Source: Mesorhizobium sp. CAU 1732 | GTDB taxonomy: Bacteria > Pseudomonadota > Alphaproteobacteria > Rhizobiales > Rhizobiaceae | Reading direction: 5' to 3' | Assembly (NCBI RefSeq): GCF_039888675.1 | Contig: NZ_JBDQQR010000002.1 | Location: 100,001-164,000 of the forward strand | Length of the DNA: 64,000 nt | In this document: positions 10,231 through 21,124 of the stretch, one piece after another | Numbering within the stretch: position 1 is the first letter of the stretch | Layout: each line of letters begins with the position of its first letter | The notes under the pieces: generated by a model | Told to the model about the DNA's origin: nothing | Database searches by the model: none | The model's input: only the letters and a program-made list of their open reading frames with translations | Program-made: the position numbers and the translations under genes

Positions 10231-11307
10231 TCAGTTCGATCCCAGATCGAGCAACAGCTTCGACTGGTGGTCGGCGATCAGGGCGTCGACGATCTCGTCG
10301 AGATCGCCCTCCATCACCTTGTCGAGCTTGTAGAGCGTGAGGTTGATGCGATGGTCGGTGACGCGGCCCTGCGGAAAATTGTAGGTGCGGATGCGCTCGG
10401 AGCGATCACCGGAACCGACCTGAAGCCGCCGCGCTTCGGAGCGTTCGTCCGCCGCGCGGTTGCGCTCGATGTCGAACAGGCGCGCCCGCAGGATCTGCAT
10501 CGCCTTGGCACGGTTCTGGTGCTGGGATTTTTCGGCCGAAACCACCATGATTCCCGTTGGCAGATGGGTGATGCGAACAGCGGAATCGGTCGTGTTGACG
10601 TGCTGGCCGCCCGCGCCCGACGCCCGCATCGTGTCGATGCGGATGTCCTCGGCGCGGATGTCGATATCGACGTCTTCGGCTTCCGGCAGGACAGCTACGG
10701 TGGCAGCCGATGTGTGGATGCGGCCGCTGGCCTCCGTATCGGGCACGCGCTGCACGCGGTGGACGCCCGATTCGAACTTCAGATGCGCGAAGACACCCTT
10801 GCCGGACACCGTGGCGATGACTTCCTTGAAGCCGCCCATTTCACCGTCGCTCGCGGAGGCGATCTCGATGCGCCAGCCGCGCGCGGCGGCGTAGCGCTCA
10901 TACATGCGATAGAGATTGCCGGCGAACAGAGCGGCCTCGTCGCCGCCCGTGCCGGCGCGGATTTCGAGGATGGCGTTCTTGTCGTCGGCGGCATCCTTCG
11001 GCAGCAGGAGGACCTGAATGTCCTTCTGAAGCCCCTCGATGGTCTCTTCCACGCCCGGAATGTCGGCTTCGGCGAGGCCGCGCATCTCGGCGTCCGTGCT
11101 TTTGTCGGACAGCATCGCCTGGAGGTCCGCGAGTTCCCCCTCCGCACCACGCAAGGCGCGGATCTTGGCCGCGATGTCCTCGAGGTCGGAATATTCCGAC
11201 GCCATTTTCACATAGGCTTCCGGGTCGGGTCCGGCCGCCATCTGCGCCTCGAGCATTTCGAAGCGTTTCAGGACCTGGTCCATCCGGTCGCGGGGCAATT
11301 CAAGCAT
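10231..11307 (-). CDS. prfA: Peptide chain release factor 1 (RF1)
   Basis: Terminates translation at UAA and UAG. The 358-residue length matches the family. The conserved [14 protein letters not shown] contains the GGQ motif that enters the peptidyl-transferase centre, preceded by the anticodon-mimic region ([21 protein letters not shown], which contains the PxT tripeptide as PDTEAS...). The start at [12 protein letters not shown] follows ptsP by 13 bases; an upstream in-frame start would overlap ptsP. PrmC, which methylates the GGQ glutamine, is encoded next in the same direction. Confidence 0.97.
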   Translation of the reverse strand: MLELPRDRMDQVLKRFEMLEAQMAAGPDPEAYVKMASEYSDLEDIAAKIRALRGAEGELADLQAMLSDKSTDAEMRGLAEADIPGVEETIEGLQKDIQVLLLPKDAADDKNAILEIRAGTGGDEAALFAGNLYRMYERYAAARGWRIEIASASDGEMGGFKEVIATVSGKGVFAHLKFESGVHRVQRVPDTEASGRIHTSAATVAVLPEAEDVDIDIRAEDIRIDTMRASGAGGQHVNTTDSAVRITHLPTGIMVVSAEKSQHQNRAKAMQILRARLFDIERNRAADERSEARRLQVGSGDRSERIRTYNFPQGRVTDHRINLTLYKLDKVMEGDLDEIVDALIADHQSKLLLDLGSN

Positions 11308-11320
11308 CAAAGAGGGCCTG

Positions 11321-13591
11321 TCAAAGAGGTATGTCGTGGTCGGCGGCAAAGCCCTGCAGCAGGCTGCGGATATTTGCTTCGCTTCCATGCGAATCCAGGG
11401 TCTCGGCGAGATGCGCGGTGAGCTTGGCGAGCGGCAGTTCGCGCAGCATCGCCTTGACCGGGCCGATCGCCGCCGGAGACATCGATATCGAGCGGTAGCC
11501 GACGCCGAGGAGCGCCATCGCGGAAATCGGCCGTCCGGCCAGTTCGCCGCACAAGGTCACCGAGGTCCCGGTCTTCACGCCGGCCTCAGCGATCTGCCGG
11601 AGTACGCGCAGGAACGGCACCGAAATCGGGTCGAAACGGCCGGCGAGCTGGGTGTTGCCACGATCGGTCGCGGTGATGAACTGGAACAGGTCGTTCGATC
11701 CGACGGACACGAAATCCACCATGCTCATCAGTTCGTCGAGCTGCCAGAGCAGCGACGGCACCTCGATCATCGCCCCGAGCTTGAGCGTGGTCGGCAAATG
11801 ATGCGCGAAGCGCGACAGATGCCGGACCTCGCGGTCGATGATCTCGCGCGTCTGGCGGATTTCGCCAATCTCGGTCACCATCGGCAGCATGACGCGCAAT
11901 TCGCGCCCCCCGGCAGCCTTCAGAAGCGCGCGCATCTGGGTACGCAACAGGCCGGGGCGATCGAGCGTCAGGCGCACGGCGCGCCAGCCGAGTGCCGGAT
12001 TTTCCTCCTGCCCCGCGCCCTTGAAGTAGGGCAGCACCTTGTCGCCGCCGATGTCGATGGTCCGGAAGGTCACCGGCTTGTCGCGCGCCGCCGTCAGCAC
12101 GTCGCGGTAAAGCCGCTCCTGCGCTTCGGCGCGCGGGAAGGTCGATGCGATCATGAACTGGAGTTCGGTGCGGAAGAGGCCGATGCCGGCAGCGCCCGAT
12201 TCGGCGAGTTGCGGCAGGTCGACGGCGAGGCCGGCATTCATCATCAGGTCGATGCGCACGTCGTCCTTGGTGACGGACGGCATGTCGCGCAGTTCGCGGT
12301 AGAGTTCCTGACGCCGCGCGCGGAACCTGACTTTCTCGGCGTAGGCGGCTTCCACGTCGGCCTGCGGCCGCAGATGCATCATGCCTTCGTCGCCGTCGAC
12401 GATGATCGCATCGCCGTTTTCCGACATCGACACCGCGCCCTTCATCTGGCCGGTGACCGGGATGCCCATGGCGCGCGCGACGATGACCACGTGGCTCGTG
12501 ACGGCGCCGTCTTCGAGGATGAGCCCACGCAGCTTCTCGCGCGGATAGTCGAGCAGTTCGGCGGCCCCCATCGAGCGCGCCACCACGATCGCATCGCGCG
12601 GCAGCATGCCGGCAAGCTCGTTCGGGCCGCGCCCCATGAGCATGCGCAGCAGGCGATTTGCGAGATCGTCGAAATCGCTCATCCGCTCGCGCAGATAGGG
12701 GTCGGTCATGTGCATCATGCGCGCGCGCATGTCGCTCTGGACCTTCTCGACCGCCGCTTCAGCGGTCAGGCCGTTGCGGATCGCCTCTTCGAGACGGCGC
12801 ACCCAGCCGCGATCGTTCGCGAACATGCGGTAGGCTTCGAGAACCTCGCGATGCTCGCCCTCGAAGGCGACCTCGCGCCGCGACAGCATGTCGTCGATGG
12901 AAAGCCGCAGCGAGCCGAGCGCCTCTTCGAGCCGCACCAGTTCCTCGTCCGAATCCTCGTTGAAGAGGTTGGTGACGACGATGCGCGGCTCGTGCAGGAC
13001 CACATGGCCGAGCCCGACGCCTTCGTTGAAGCCCATGCCCGAGATCGAGACCGGACGCGACATATCGAGCTCGATGCCGGGGCGCGTCAGCCGCGAAAGA
13101 TCACCGGTCGCGATCAGTTCGGCGATGACCATGGCGGTCGTTTCCAGCGCCTCGACCTCGTCCTCGCGATACTGGCGCATGGTCTTGTTCTGCACGACCA
13201 GCACGCCGAGCGTGCGGCCGGCGCGAAGAACGGGCACGCCGAGGAACGAATTGTAGATTTCCTCGCCCGTTTCCGGGAGGTAGGCGAAGGCCGGGTGCTT
13301 CTGCGCTTCCGACAGGTTGAGCGGCCGGGCGCTGGCCGCGATCGTACCGACGAGGCCCTGCCCCAGCCGAAGCTGCGCCAAGTGGACCGACCCGGGGTTG
13401 AGACCCTCGGTGGCGTAGAGTTCGAGCATCGAATCGGCGCGCAGCACGTAGAGCGAGCAGACTTCGGCGACCATGTTCTGGGCGATATGGTGCACGATCA
13501 GGTCGAGCCGCGCCTGCGGTTCGAGCGCTTCCGCCATAAGTTCGCGGAGCCGTCTCAGCAAAAGGCGTGGGCCTGCGGCCGTGTCACGCAT
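11321..13591 (-). CDS. ptsP: Phosphoenolpyruvate-protein phosphotransferase PtsP (EI-Ntr)
   Basis: First enzyme of the nitrogen-related PTS: autophosphorylates from PEP and passes phosphate to NPr. The 756 residues comprise an N-terminal GAF domain (~20-160), the swivelling phosphohistidine domain with the active His in the phrase [12 protein letters not shown], and the C-terminal PEP-binding barrel with FRTELQFM and LCGELAGRP near the end. GAF domains of EI-Ntr sense glutamine in related rhizobia, where the system links nitrogen state to potassium and carbon metabolism. Position between lysC and prfA is conserved in the order. Confidence 0.97.
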   Translation of the reverse strand: MRDTAAGPRLLLRRLRELMAEALEPQARLDLIVHHIAQNMVAEVCSLYVLRADSMLELYATEGLNPGSVHLAQLRLGQGLVGTIAASARPLNLSEAQKHPAFAYLPETGEEIYNSFLGVPVLRAGRTLGVLVVQNKTMRQYREDEVEALETTAMVIAELIATGDLSRLTRPGIELDMSRPVSISGMGFNEGVGLGHVVLHEPRIVVTNLFNEDSDEELVRLEEALGSLRLSIDDMLSRREVAFEGEHREVLEAYRMFANDRGWVRRLEEAIRNGLTAEAAVEKVQSDMRARMMHMTDPYLRERMSDFDDLANRLLRMLMGRGPNELAGMLPRDAIVVARSMGAAELLDYPREKLRGLILEDGAVTSHVVIVARAMGIPVTGQMKGAVSMSENGDAIIVDGDEGMMHLRPQADVEAAYAEKVRFRARRQELYRELRDMPSVTKDDVRIDLMMNAGLAVDLPQLAESGAAGIGLFRTELQFMIASTFPRAEAQERLYRDVLTAARDKPVTFRTIDIGGDKVLPYFKGAGQEENPALGWRAVRLTLDRPGLLRTQMRALLKAAGGRELRVMLPMVTEIGEIRQTREIIDREVRHLSRFAHHLPTTLKLGAMIEVPSLLWQLDELMSMVDFVSVGSNDLFQFITATDRGNTQLAGRFDPISVPFLRVLRQIAEAGVKTGTSVTLCGELAGRPISAMALLGVGYRSISMSPAAIGPVKAMLRELPLAKLTAHLAETLDSHGSEANIRSLLQGFAADHDIPL

Positions 13592-13669
13592 GGCGCCCTC
13601 TTTCGAATGCCTGCGGAACGGCGACCGTCATCGTCCGCCGTCCTCTTCCGCAAGCCGGTGTATCGTCTT

Positions 13670-14923
13670 CTACTGCTTATCCAGACCGTAGACGGAATGC
13701 AAAGTCCGAACCGCGAGTTCTGTGTATGGTCCGTCGATCAGGATCGAAATCTTGATCTCGGATGTCGTGATCGCGCGGATGTTGATGCCCTTCTCCGACA
13801 GCGCCGTGAACGCGGTCGCGGCGACACCTGCATGGCTGCGCATGCCGATGCCGATGACCGACACCTTGGACATGCCGTCATCGTGCTGAACCACGTCGAA
13901 ACCGACGGTTTTCTTGACCTTTTCGAGCACGGCGAGCGCCTTGGCGACGTCGCCAGAGGGCACGGTGAAGGTCATGTCGGTGAACGCGCCGTCCTCCGAG
14001 ATGTTCTGGACGATCATGTCGACATTGATGTTGGCCTCGGCCAGCGGCCCGAAAATACCGCCGGCGACGCCGGGGCGGTCCGCGACGCGGCGCAGCGATA
14101 TCTGTGCCTCGTCCTTGGCGTAGGCGATGCCGGTGACGACTTGCTGTTCCACGATTTCATCCTCGTCGCAAATGAGGGTTCCGGGCGGATTGTCGAAATC
14201 GCCCATGCCGGGTGCGTCCGGATCCTCGAATGATGAACGCACGAAAGTCCGAACCTTGTGCACCATGGCCAGTTCGACCGAGCGCACCTGCAGCACCTTG
14301 GCGCCGAGCGACGCCATTTCCAGCATTTCCTCGAAGGAAATGCGAGACAGGCGGCGCGCCTTCGGCTCGATGCGCGGGTCCGTGGTGTAGACGCCATCGA
14401 CGTCGGTGTAGATGTCGCAGCGGTCCGCCTTCACGGCGGCCGCGATCGCGACCGCGCTCGTGTCAGAGCCGCCACGGCCCAGCGTCGATATGCGGTTGTC
14501 GGGCGCGATGCCCTGGAAGCCGGCGATGACGGCGACCTGCCCCTCGCCGAACCGCTTGATCAGGAACGACCCGTCGATCTCCTTGATGCGGGCGGCACCA
14601 TGCGCGCCGTCCGTCTTGATCGGGATCTGCCAGCCCTGCCACGAGCGGGCATGCACGCCGATCGACTGAAGCACGATCGCCAGAAGCCCGGCGGTGACCT
14701 GTTCGCCCGATGCGACGACGGCGTCGTATTCGCGCGCATCGTGCATGGGCGAGGCTTCGCGGGTCCATCCGACGAGTTCGTTGGTCTTGCCAGACATCGC
14801 CGAGACGACGACGGCGACTTCGTGGCCCGCGTCGACCTCACGTTTGACGTGACGCGCCACATTGCGGATGCGGGCGATGTCGGCGACCGAAGTCCCACCG
14901 AATTTCATCACGATACGCGCCAT
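13670..14923 (-). CDS. lysC: Aspartate kinase
   Basis: Phosphorylates aspartate, the first step toward lysine, threonine, methionine and diaminopimelate. The 417-residue protein opens with the kinase motif VMKFGGTSVAD. The kinase domain runs to ~245, and two ACT domains (from ~265) give lysine/threonine feedback control. The start MARIVMKFGG is the conserved N terminus; 13 in-frame upstream codons are ignored. It heads the lysC-ptsP-prfA-prmC run. A hairpin in its leader (14952-14970) is noted but unassigned. Confidence 0.97.
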   Translation of the reverse strand: MARIVMKFGGTSVADIARIRNVARHVKREVDAGHEVAVVVSAMSGKTNELVGWTREASPMHDAREYDAVVASGEQVTAGLLAIVLQSIGVHARSWQGWQIPIKTDGAHGAARIKEIDGSFLIKRFGEGQVAVIAGFQGIAPDNRISTLGRGGSDTSAVAIAAAVKADRCDIYTDVDGVYTTDPRIEPKARRLSRISFEEMLEMASLGAKVLQVRSVELAMVHKVRTFVRSSFEDPDAPGMGDFDNPPGTLICDEDEIVEQQVVTGIAYAKDEAQISLRRVADRPGVAGGIFGPLAEANINVDMIVQNISEDGAFTDMTFTVPSGDVAKALAVLEKVKKTVGFDVVQHDDGMSKVSVIGIGMRSHAGVAATAFTALSEKGINIRAITTSEIKISILIDGPYTELAVRTLHSVYGLDKQ

Positions 14924-14977
14924 GGAAGCGTCTGATCCCTGCACTGCGTTTCCGGGGCTCAAAAGCCCGGAATTCTC

Positions 14978-15007
14978 AAATGAAAGCGCCCCGGCAGACC
15001 GAGGCGC
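14978..15007 (-). terminator. Rho-independent terminator after ABC permease gene
   Basis: On the minus strand GCGCCTCGG (15007-14999) pairs with CCGGGGCGC (14994-14986) with one G-U pair and a 4-base loop, followed by TTTCATTT. It lies ~60 bases after the permease stop and upstream of lysC, so it should end the ABC transporter transcript. Confidence 0.7.
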
Positions 15008-15069
15008 GAATGCGCGGGTTCCTTAGCGAAAAGCGGGGTGCTGCGCAAGGATGGGAGCCCGCACGACGT

Positions 15070-15827
15070 TCAGGTCTTCAGCTTGTATCCGGTCCTGAAC
15101 ATCCAGGTGATGATGGCGAGGCAGACGCCGAGGAAGGCGAACGTCATCACAAGGCTCATGCCGACGCTCACATCCGATGTGCCGATGAAGCTCCAGCGGA
15201 ATCCGCTGACCAGATAAACCACCGGATTGCCGAGCGAGATCGTCTGCCAGAGCGGCGGGAGCATGTCGATCGAGTAGAACGTGCCACCCAGGAAGGCGAG
15301 CGGCATGACGATCAGGAGCGGGATGATCTGCAGCTTCTCGAAACCGTCCGCCCAGATGCCGATGATGAAGCCGAACAGGCTGAAGGAGACGGCCGTCAGC
15401 ACCAGGAACAGCATCATCATGAACGGATGCTGGATGTGCAGCGGAACGAACAGGGCGGCCGTGGCCAGGATGACGAGGCCGATCATGACCGACTTGGTCG
15501 CCGCCGCCCCGACATAGGCGACCACGATCTCCAGATGCGAGATCGGTGCCGACAGGATCTCGTAGATCGTGCCGGTGAATTTCGGGAAATAGATGCCGAA
15601 GGACGCGTTGGAGATCGACAGCGTCAGAAGCGACATCATGATGAGGCCGGGCACGATGAACGTGCCGTAGCTGACGCCGCCGATTTCCTCGATGCGCGAG
15701 CCGATGGCGGCGCCGAACACCACGAAATAAAGCGAGGTCGAGATGACCGGCGAGATGATGCTCTGCATGATCGTGCGGAAGGTGCGCGACATCTCGAACA
15801 TGTAGATCGACTTGATGGCGTGGAGGT

Positions 15828-15831
<4 letters not shown>
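15070..15831 (-). CDS. ABC-2 type transporter permease (YadH-like)
   Basis: Integral inner-membrane subunit, 253 residues with about six hydrophobic segments, of the ABC-2 exporter family (DrrB/NodJ/YadH type). It starts with [20 protein letters not shown], an amphipathic N terminus typical of the family. The ATG overlaps the stop of the ATPase gene by 4 bases (ATGA), so the two are translationally coupled and form one exporter. Substrate unknown; lengths of both subunits (308 and 253) match E. coli YadG/YadH. A terminator follows. Confidence 0.92.
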
Positions 15832-16754
<923 letters not shown>

Positions 16755-16943
16755 GGGGGCGATTCTTGAAAAGATTTTCTATTTTGATGCGCATATAGGT
16801 TGGATCGCACCGATCACAATCCATTTCCGTGAGGCCAGTACCGGCTCCTGACAAACCGCGACAGGATGGGCGCAGCCGGAGTGCCTTCTTGACTTTCTGG
16901 CCGCTCCGCCCGACTTGATGGCCTCGCCAGAGGAGACGACACC

Positions 16944-17693
16944 ATGCCGGAAGCCAACCGAACGACGATCGACGACGGTGAAATAGAGCGCTTTTCGGCC
17001 ATGGCAGCCGAGTGGTGGGACCCCAACGGCAAGTTCCGCCCGCTGCACAAATTCAACCCGATTCGGCTGTCCTACATACGCGACCACGTCGCAGCCCGCT
17101 TCGGGCGCGATCCGCGCGCGGCCAAGCCGTTCGAAGGTCTTCGCTTCCTCGACATCGGCTGCGGCGGCGGACTGTTGTGCGAGCCGATGGCGCGGCTTGG
17201 CGCCGAAGTGGTCGGCGCGGACGCGTCGGAGACCAACATCGAAGTGGCAAAACTGCATGCGGCCGAGAGCGGGGTGACGATCGATTATCGCGCCACGACC
17301 TCGGAAGCGCTGGCCGAAGCCGGCGAGCAGTTCGACGTCATCCTCAACATGGAAGTTGTCGAGCATGTCGCCGATGTCGATCTTTTCATCGAAAGCTGCG
17401 CGCAGATGGTCAAGCCGGGCGGCATCATGTTCGTCGCCACCATCAACCGCACCCTGAAGGCACTCGGCCTGGCGATCGTCGGCGCGGAATACGTCCTGCG
17501 CTGGCTGCCGCGCGGCACGCACCAATATGGCAAGCTGGTTCGGCCCGAAGAGCTCGAACGCGCGCTGGCCGCCGCCGGCATGACGATCACCGACCGCACC
17601 GGCGTGACCTACAACCCCCTCGGCGACCGCTGGCAGCGCTCCACCGATCTGGACGTCAACTACATGGTTCTGGCGGAGAAGGCGGCGCAGTAG
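16944..17693 (+). CDS. ubiG: Bifunctional ubiquinone O-methyltransferase UbiG
   Basis: Catalyses both O-methylations of ubiquinone biosynthesis (2-polyprenyl-6-hydroxyphenol and 3-demethylubiquinol). 249 residues, the family's length. SAM motif [11 protein letters not shown] near residue 70, [10 protein letters not shown] as motif II, and the family phrases [19 protein letters not shown] at the N terminus and [15 protein letters not shown] ribosome-binding site precedes the ATG. In Hyphomicrobiales ubiG normally adjoins lysC; here the ABC exporter pair lies between them. Confidence 0.97.
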   Translation: MPEANRTTIDDGEIERFSAMAAEWWDPNGKFRPLHKFNPIRLSYIRDHVAARFGRDPRAAKPFEGLRFLDIGCGGGLLCEPMARLGAEVVGADASETNIEVAKLHAAESGVTIDYRATTSEALAEAGEQFDVILNMEVVEHVADVDLFIESCAQMVKPGGIMFVATINRTLKALGLAIVGAEYVLRWLPRGTHQYGKLVRPEELERALAAAGMTITDRTGVTYNPLGDRWQRSTDLDVNYMVLAEKAAQ

Positions 17694-17833
17694 CGGGCTA
17701 AAACTGCCGACAATCGCGCCGCAACATCCCCTGGACGTCGCCAATTATTGTGCTTGCGGGCGACATGCCATCGCTTCCAGATCGTCACCCACGGGCCAGC
17801 CGCTAGCGCGACTTCCAAGGGAGGCCGGACGGT

Positions 17834-18484
17834 CTATTTCTTTTGATTGCCCGCAAAGGCAGCCGTCAAGCCAAGGCCGATATAGACGAAACCACTGACC
17901 CAGCGTTCAGCCTTGAGGTAAACGGGACTGCGCTTCAGCCAGTTGCCGGCCGTGCCGGCAGCAAGTGCGTAGGCACCATCCGTCAGAACGCCAATCGCAG
18001 TGTAGAGAATCCCGAGAAAAGCGATCTGCATTGCCACATGGCCGCGGTCGACCTCAACGAACTGCGGCAGGAAAGCGAGAAAGAACAGCGCTGTCTTCGG
18101 GTTGAGGAGGTTGACTACAAAGCCCTCGCGAAAGAGGCGCATACGGCTGCGCGTCGGTAAACCGCCCTCGACGTCGGGAATGTCCGATGGGCCGAAGAGC
18201 TTTTTGAGACCAAGCCAGATCAGGTAGGCCGCACCAGCATACTTCACGACGCTGAAGGCGAGCGCGGACGATGCCAGGAGCGCCGACAATCCCACGGCGG
18301 CAGCGACGACATGAACAAGCGTGGCCGAATGGATGCCAAGGATCGAAACGAGGCCGGCAGAGCGACCCTGCTCGACCGAGCGCGCGAAGATGTAAAGAAC
18401 TGCCGGTCCCGGCACGAGAAGCAGCACGAGCGTTGCGCTGACGAACAAGCTGAGATTCGTTGCGCTGGGAATTGCCAGATCCAT
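17834..18484 (-). CDS. LysE family amino-acid exporter (RhtB-like)
   Basis: Inner-membrane exporter of the LysE/RhtB superfamily, 216 residues with about six transmembrane segments. The N-terminal phrase LLVPGPAVLYIFARS is the conserved PGP motif of the family and FREGFVVNLLNPKTALFFLAFLP-like sequence (FxxGxxxNxxNPK) lies in the middle. The start MDLAIPSATN is chosen; an earlier in-frame ATG (18535) adds a cysteine-rich leader not expected in the family. The substrate (homoserine, threonine, leucine or other) cannot be told. It appears to be a single-gene unit. Confidence 0.92.
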   Translation of the reverse strand: MDLAIPSATNLSLFVSATLVLLLVPGPAVLYIFARSVEQGRSAGLVSILGIHSATLVHVVAAAVGLSALLASSALAFSVVKYAGAAYLIWLGLKKLFGPSDIPDVEGGLPTRSRMRLFREGFVVNLLNPKTALFFLAFLPQFVEVDRGHVAMQIAFLGILYTAIGVLTDGAYALAAGTAGNWLKRSPVYLKAERWVSGFVYIGLGLTAAFAGNQKK

Positions 18485-18681
18485 GATTGTGTCCCTATTC
18501 CTTCTACAGCAACGATAGCATTTGTCTTTGTCCAAGGCGAGATATGCGCGCCCCCGCGAAACTCCTGATCAGAAGGGAAATTCCTGTGCACGCGGAGAAT
18601 GTCTCGCTGCGCTTCGGGCGATGACGGGAACGAAATCGCGGTCGAAACTATCCATGCCGAGCGCGCGCTCAGGTCTGCGGC

Positions 18682-19107
18682 CTAGTTCCTATCGTCAGGA
18701 AAGGTCGGGAGCGGCACGAATTCGATGCCGTCCTCGATGAGGCCTTTGGCTTCCTCGAGGGTCGCTTCGCCGTAGATGCCGCGCGTGTCGGTTTCGCCGA
18801 AATGGATCTTGCGGGCTTCTTCCGCGAATTTGTCGCCGACATAGTCGGCGTTTTCGCGCACCTTTTCGGCGATGGCCTTCAACTGCGCCAGCGCCTTGCG
18901 CTGCTCTGCGCCGATCGCCAACGCCATCTTCTCGCGCTTTCGCCCGGTGGAAACCGCGGGCGCCATCAGGGTCTTTTCCACCTTCGCCGAGTGGCAGACC
19001 GGGCACGAGACAAGCCCGCGCTTCAACTGGGTTTCGAAATCGTCTCCGTTGCGGAACCAGCCGTCGAACTCGTGCTCATGGTCACAGGACAGCGAAAAGC
19101 GGATCAT
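18682..19107 (-). CDS. DUF1178 family protein
   Basis: A 141-residue protein of the DUF1178 family found next to nitrilase-type hydrolases in alphaproteobacteria. The N-terminal MIRFSLSC and C-P-V-C pair (SCPVCHSAKVEK) suggest a small zinc ribbon; the phrase ALAQLKAIAEKVRENADYVG is characteristic. Function unknown. Its ATG overlaps the stop of the upstream nitrilase gene by 4 bases, so it ends the comF-grxC-nitrilase-DUF1178 operon. Confidence 0.9.
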   Translation of the reverse strand: MIRFSLSCDHEHEFDGWFRNGDDFETQLKRGLVSCPVCHSAKVEKTLMAPAVSTGRKREKMALAIGAEQRKALAQLKAIAEKVRENADYVGDKFAEEARKIHFGETDTRGIYGEATLEEAKGLIEDGIEFVPLPTFPDDRN

Positions 19108-19964
19108 GATGCCTGCCTGTGCCGGGTATCGACTCTGGCGAGCGCGACCTCGAAATCGCGGATGTTCTTGAGGTTGGGCACTTTCTGGCGCGCCTGCGTC
19201 GAAGCGGCCAAATCGATCTCCGCCAGCACGACGGCCGGCTCGTCATGGTCGGCTTCGGCGACGATCCGGCCCCATGGATCGACGATCAGGGAATGGCCGT
19301 AGGTCTCGCGGCCGTCTTCGTGCGTGCCGCCCTGCGCGGCGGTGATGACGAAGGCCCCGTTCTCGATCGCACGGGCGCGCTGGAGCACATGCCAATGCGC
19401 CTCGCCAGTCTGGCGCGTGAAGGCTGCCGGCATGGTCAGGATCTGAGCGCCTGCGAGCGCCTGTGCGCGAAACAGTTCCGGAAAGCGCACGTCGTAGCAG
19501 ACGGCCATACCCAACCGGCCGAACGGCAGATCGACGATCGTGCCGCAGGTTCCGGGCTCATAGGTCGACGATTCGCGCCAGCTTTCGCCATTGTCGAGAT
19601 CGACGTCGAACATGTGGATCTTGTCATAGGACGCGATCTTCGCGCCGTCCGGTCCGAACAGGAAACCGCGATTGGCCACCTTGCCATCCGGGCGGGCGAT
19701 GGCGGTCGAGCCGACATGGACATGGATGCCGAGTTCGCCGGCAAGCGCTGCCGCCTTGTGGGCGACGGGATCGTCCGCCTCAGGCTTGATCAGCGCCATG
19801 AGTTCCACGCGGTCGCGCAGGAGCGCACCCGTCATCTCGGGCGACTGCACATAGGCAGCCCCCTTACCGGCCGCCTCGCGTACCAGCGCCTCGAAATCCG
19901 CCACGTTGCGCGCAGGGTCCATGCCCGAGCGCATCTGCAGTGCCGCAACCTTCACCGTCGTCAT
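19104..19964 (-). CDS. Carbon-nitrogen hydrolase (nitrilase superfamily, Nit1-like)
   Basis: A 286-residue cytoplasmic amidase-type hydrolase. The Glu-Lys-Cys triad is visible: Glu in VQSPEMTG, Lys in YDKIHMFDVD, and Cys in MAVCYDVRFPELF. The last motif and gene length match Nit1/deaminated-glutathione amidase-like enzymes, so repair of deaminated glutathione is a plausible role, supported by the adjacent glutaredoxin gene; the exact substrate is inference. It lies 9 bases downstream of grxC and overlaps DUF1178. Confidence 0.9.
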   Translation of the reverse strand: MTTVKVAALQMRSGMDPARNVADFEALVREAAGKGAAYVQSPEMTGALLRDRVELMALIKPEADDPVAHKAAALAGELGIHVHVGSTAIARPDGKVANRGFLFGPDGAKIASYDKIHMFDVDLDNGESWRESSTYEPGTCGTIVDLPFGRLGMAVCYDVRFPELFRAQALAGAQILTMPAAFTRQTGEAHWHVLQRARAIENGAFVITAAQGGTHEDGRETYGHSLIVDPWGRIVAEADHDEPAVVLAEIDLAASTQARQKVPNLKNIRDFEVALARVDTRHRQAS

Positions 19965-19973
19965 TGTGCCATC

Positions 19974-20240
19974 CTATCCTTGCGCGCCGGCGAGCATCGC
20001 GTCGAGCTTGCCCGCACGCTCCAGCGCATGAAGGTCGTCGGAGCCGCCGACATGGATATCGCCGATGAAAATTTGCGGGAAGGTGCTGCCGCCCTTGGCG
20101 CGCGTGATCATCTCCTGCCGCAGTTCCGGCGAAAAACTCGCATCGTGCTCGGTATAGGCCACGCCCTTGGAATCGAGCAGGCGCTTTGCCGCCGCGCAGT
20201 ATCCGCACATCACGCGCGTATAGATGGTTACGTCCGTCAT
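19974..20240 (-). CDS. grxC: Glutaredoxin 3
   Basis: Glutathione-dependent dithiol reductase, 88 residues with a CGYC active site (the alphaproteobacterial form of CPYC), the cis-proline in STFPQIFIG and the GG of VGGSDDL for glutathione binding. It lies 27 bases after comF and 9 before the nitrilase gene, in a tight operon. The arrangement comF-grxC-nitrilase-DUF1178 is common in the order. Confidence 0.96.
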   Translation of the reverse strand: MTDVTIYTRVMCGYCAAAKRLLDSKGVAYTEHDASFSPELRQEMITRAKGGSTFPQIFIGDIHVGGSDDLHALERAGKLDAMLAGAQG

Positions 20241-20267
20241 GGTTCAATTCCACTCAAGCTTTTCATC

Positions 20268-21053
20268 TCATATAGTCTCGGCTTCGTCCCGCCGGAAGTC
20301 CCCCGGAAGCACCCGCGCGAAGGTGAGCACGTCGACATCACCGGCGCCACCGCGTTTCAGGGCCTTGGCCAGCGCGTAGACCGTGGTTCCGGTCGTGTAT
20401 ACGTCATCGACGACGAGGACCCGTCGGCCGGCAAGTGCCGCCTTCGATCGGGGATCGACGCGAAACGCCCCGCGCACATTGTCTTCGCGTTCGCGAGCCC
20501 CGAGCCCCACCTGCTGCTTCGTCGCCTTGATGCGCGCCACAAGCTCCGGCGCGAAGCGCTTGCCGGAGAGATCGCAGATCGTCCGCGCAAGCTCGGCGGA
20601 CTGGTTGAAACGCCGGACGAAGAAACGCCTGCGATGCAGCGGCACCGGCACGATGAAATCCGCGTCCGCGAGCAGGTCCGCGCCCGCCCGCACCATCCAG
20701 CGCGCCATCCACGGCGCAAGCTCGGTCCGGTCGCGAAACTTCAGCCCCTGCACCATCTCGCGCGCGACACCCGAATACACGACCGCGGACCGGGCGCGCG
20801 AAAAGGGCGGCGGGTTGGCGATCGCCTCCGGCGAGACGCTGCCCTCGCCCATGTCATGGGTGAACGGCGTGCCGAGTACCTCGCACCACGGACGCTCGAT
20901 GAACCGAAGCCTGGGCCAGCATTTGCCGCACAGGGCACCCGGCTGCGTGACCAGCCGCCTGCATCCGCCGCACATCGGCGGAAACAACACGCTCGCAGGC
21001 CAGCGGAGTGCTGCCTGCATCAAGCCCTTGAACTCCGTCGTCCGATCGGTCAC
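20268..21053 (-). CDS. ComF family phosphoribosyltransferase-like protein
   Basis: A 261-residue protein with an N-terminal zinc ribbon (CGGC...CGKC, residues ~28-46) and a C-terminal phosphoribosyltransferase fold containing VLVVDDVYTTGTT, the PRPP-binding motif. ComF proteins are required for DNA uptake in competent bacteria, but most homologues, including alphaproteobacterial ones, have no proven role. First gene of a four-gene minus-strand operon; divergent from the methyltransferase at 21125 with 71 bases between. Confidence 0.92.
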   Translation of the reverse strand: MTDRTTEFKGLMQAALRWPASVLFPPMCGGCRRLVTQPGALCGKCWPRLRFIERPWCEVLGTPFTHDMGEGSVSPEAIANPPPFSRARSAVVYSGVAREMVQGLKFRDRTELAPWMARWMVRAGADLLADADFIVPVPLHRRRFFVRRFNQSAELARTICDLSGKRFAPELVARIKATKQQVGLGAREREDNVRGAFRVDPRSKAALAGRRVLVVDDVYTTGTTVYALAKALKRGGAGDVDVLTFARVLPGDFRRDEAETI

Positions 21054-21124
21054 GAGAAACCCTGCCCTGCCCGCACCATATCAGAGTTGAACACGAGCGG
21101 CAGTGTGCCGGCAAAGGGAATGGA

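Noticed and set aside
11336..14233. 965-codon open frame opposite ptsP and lysC
   Set aside because: Antisense shadow; the minus-strand genes have clear catalytic motifs, this frame has none.
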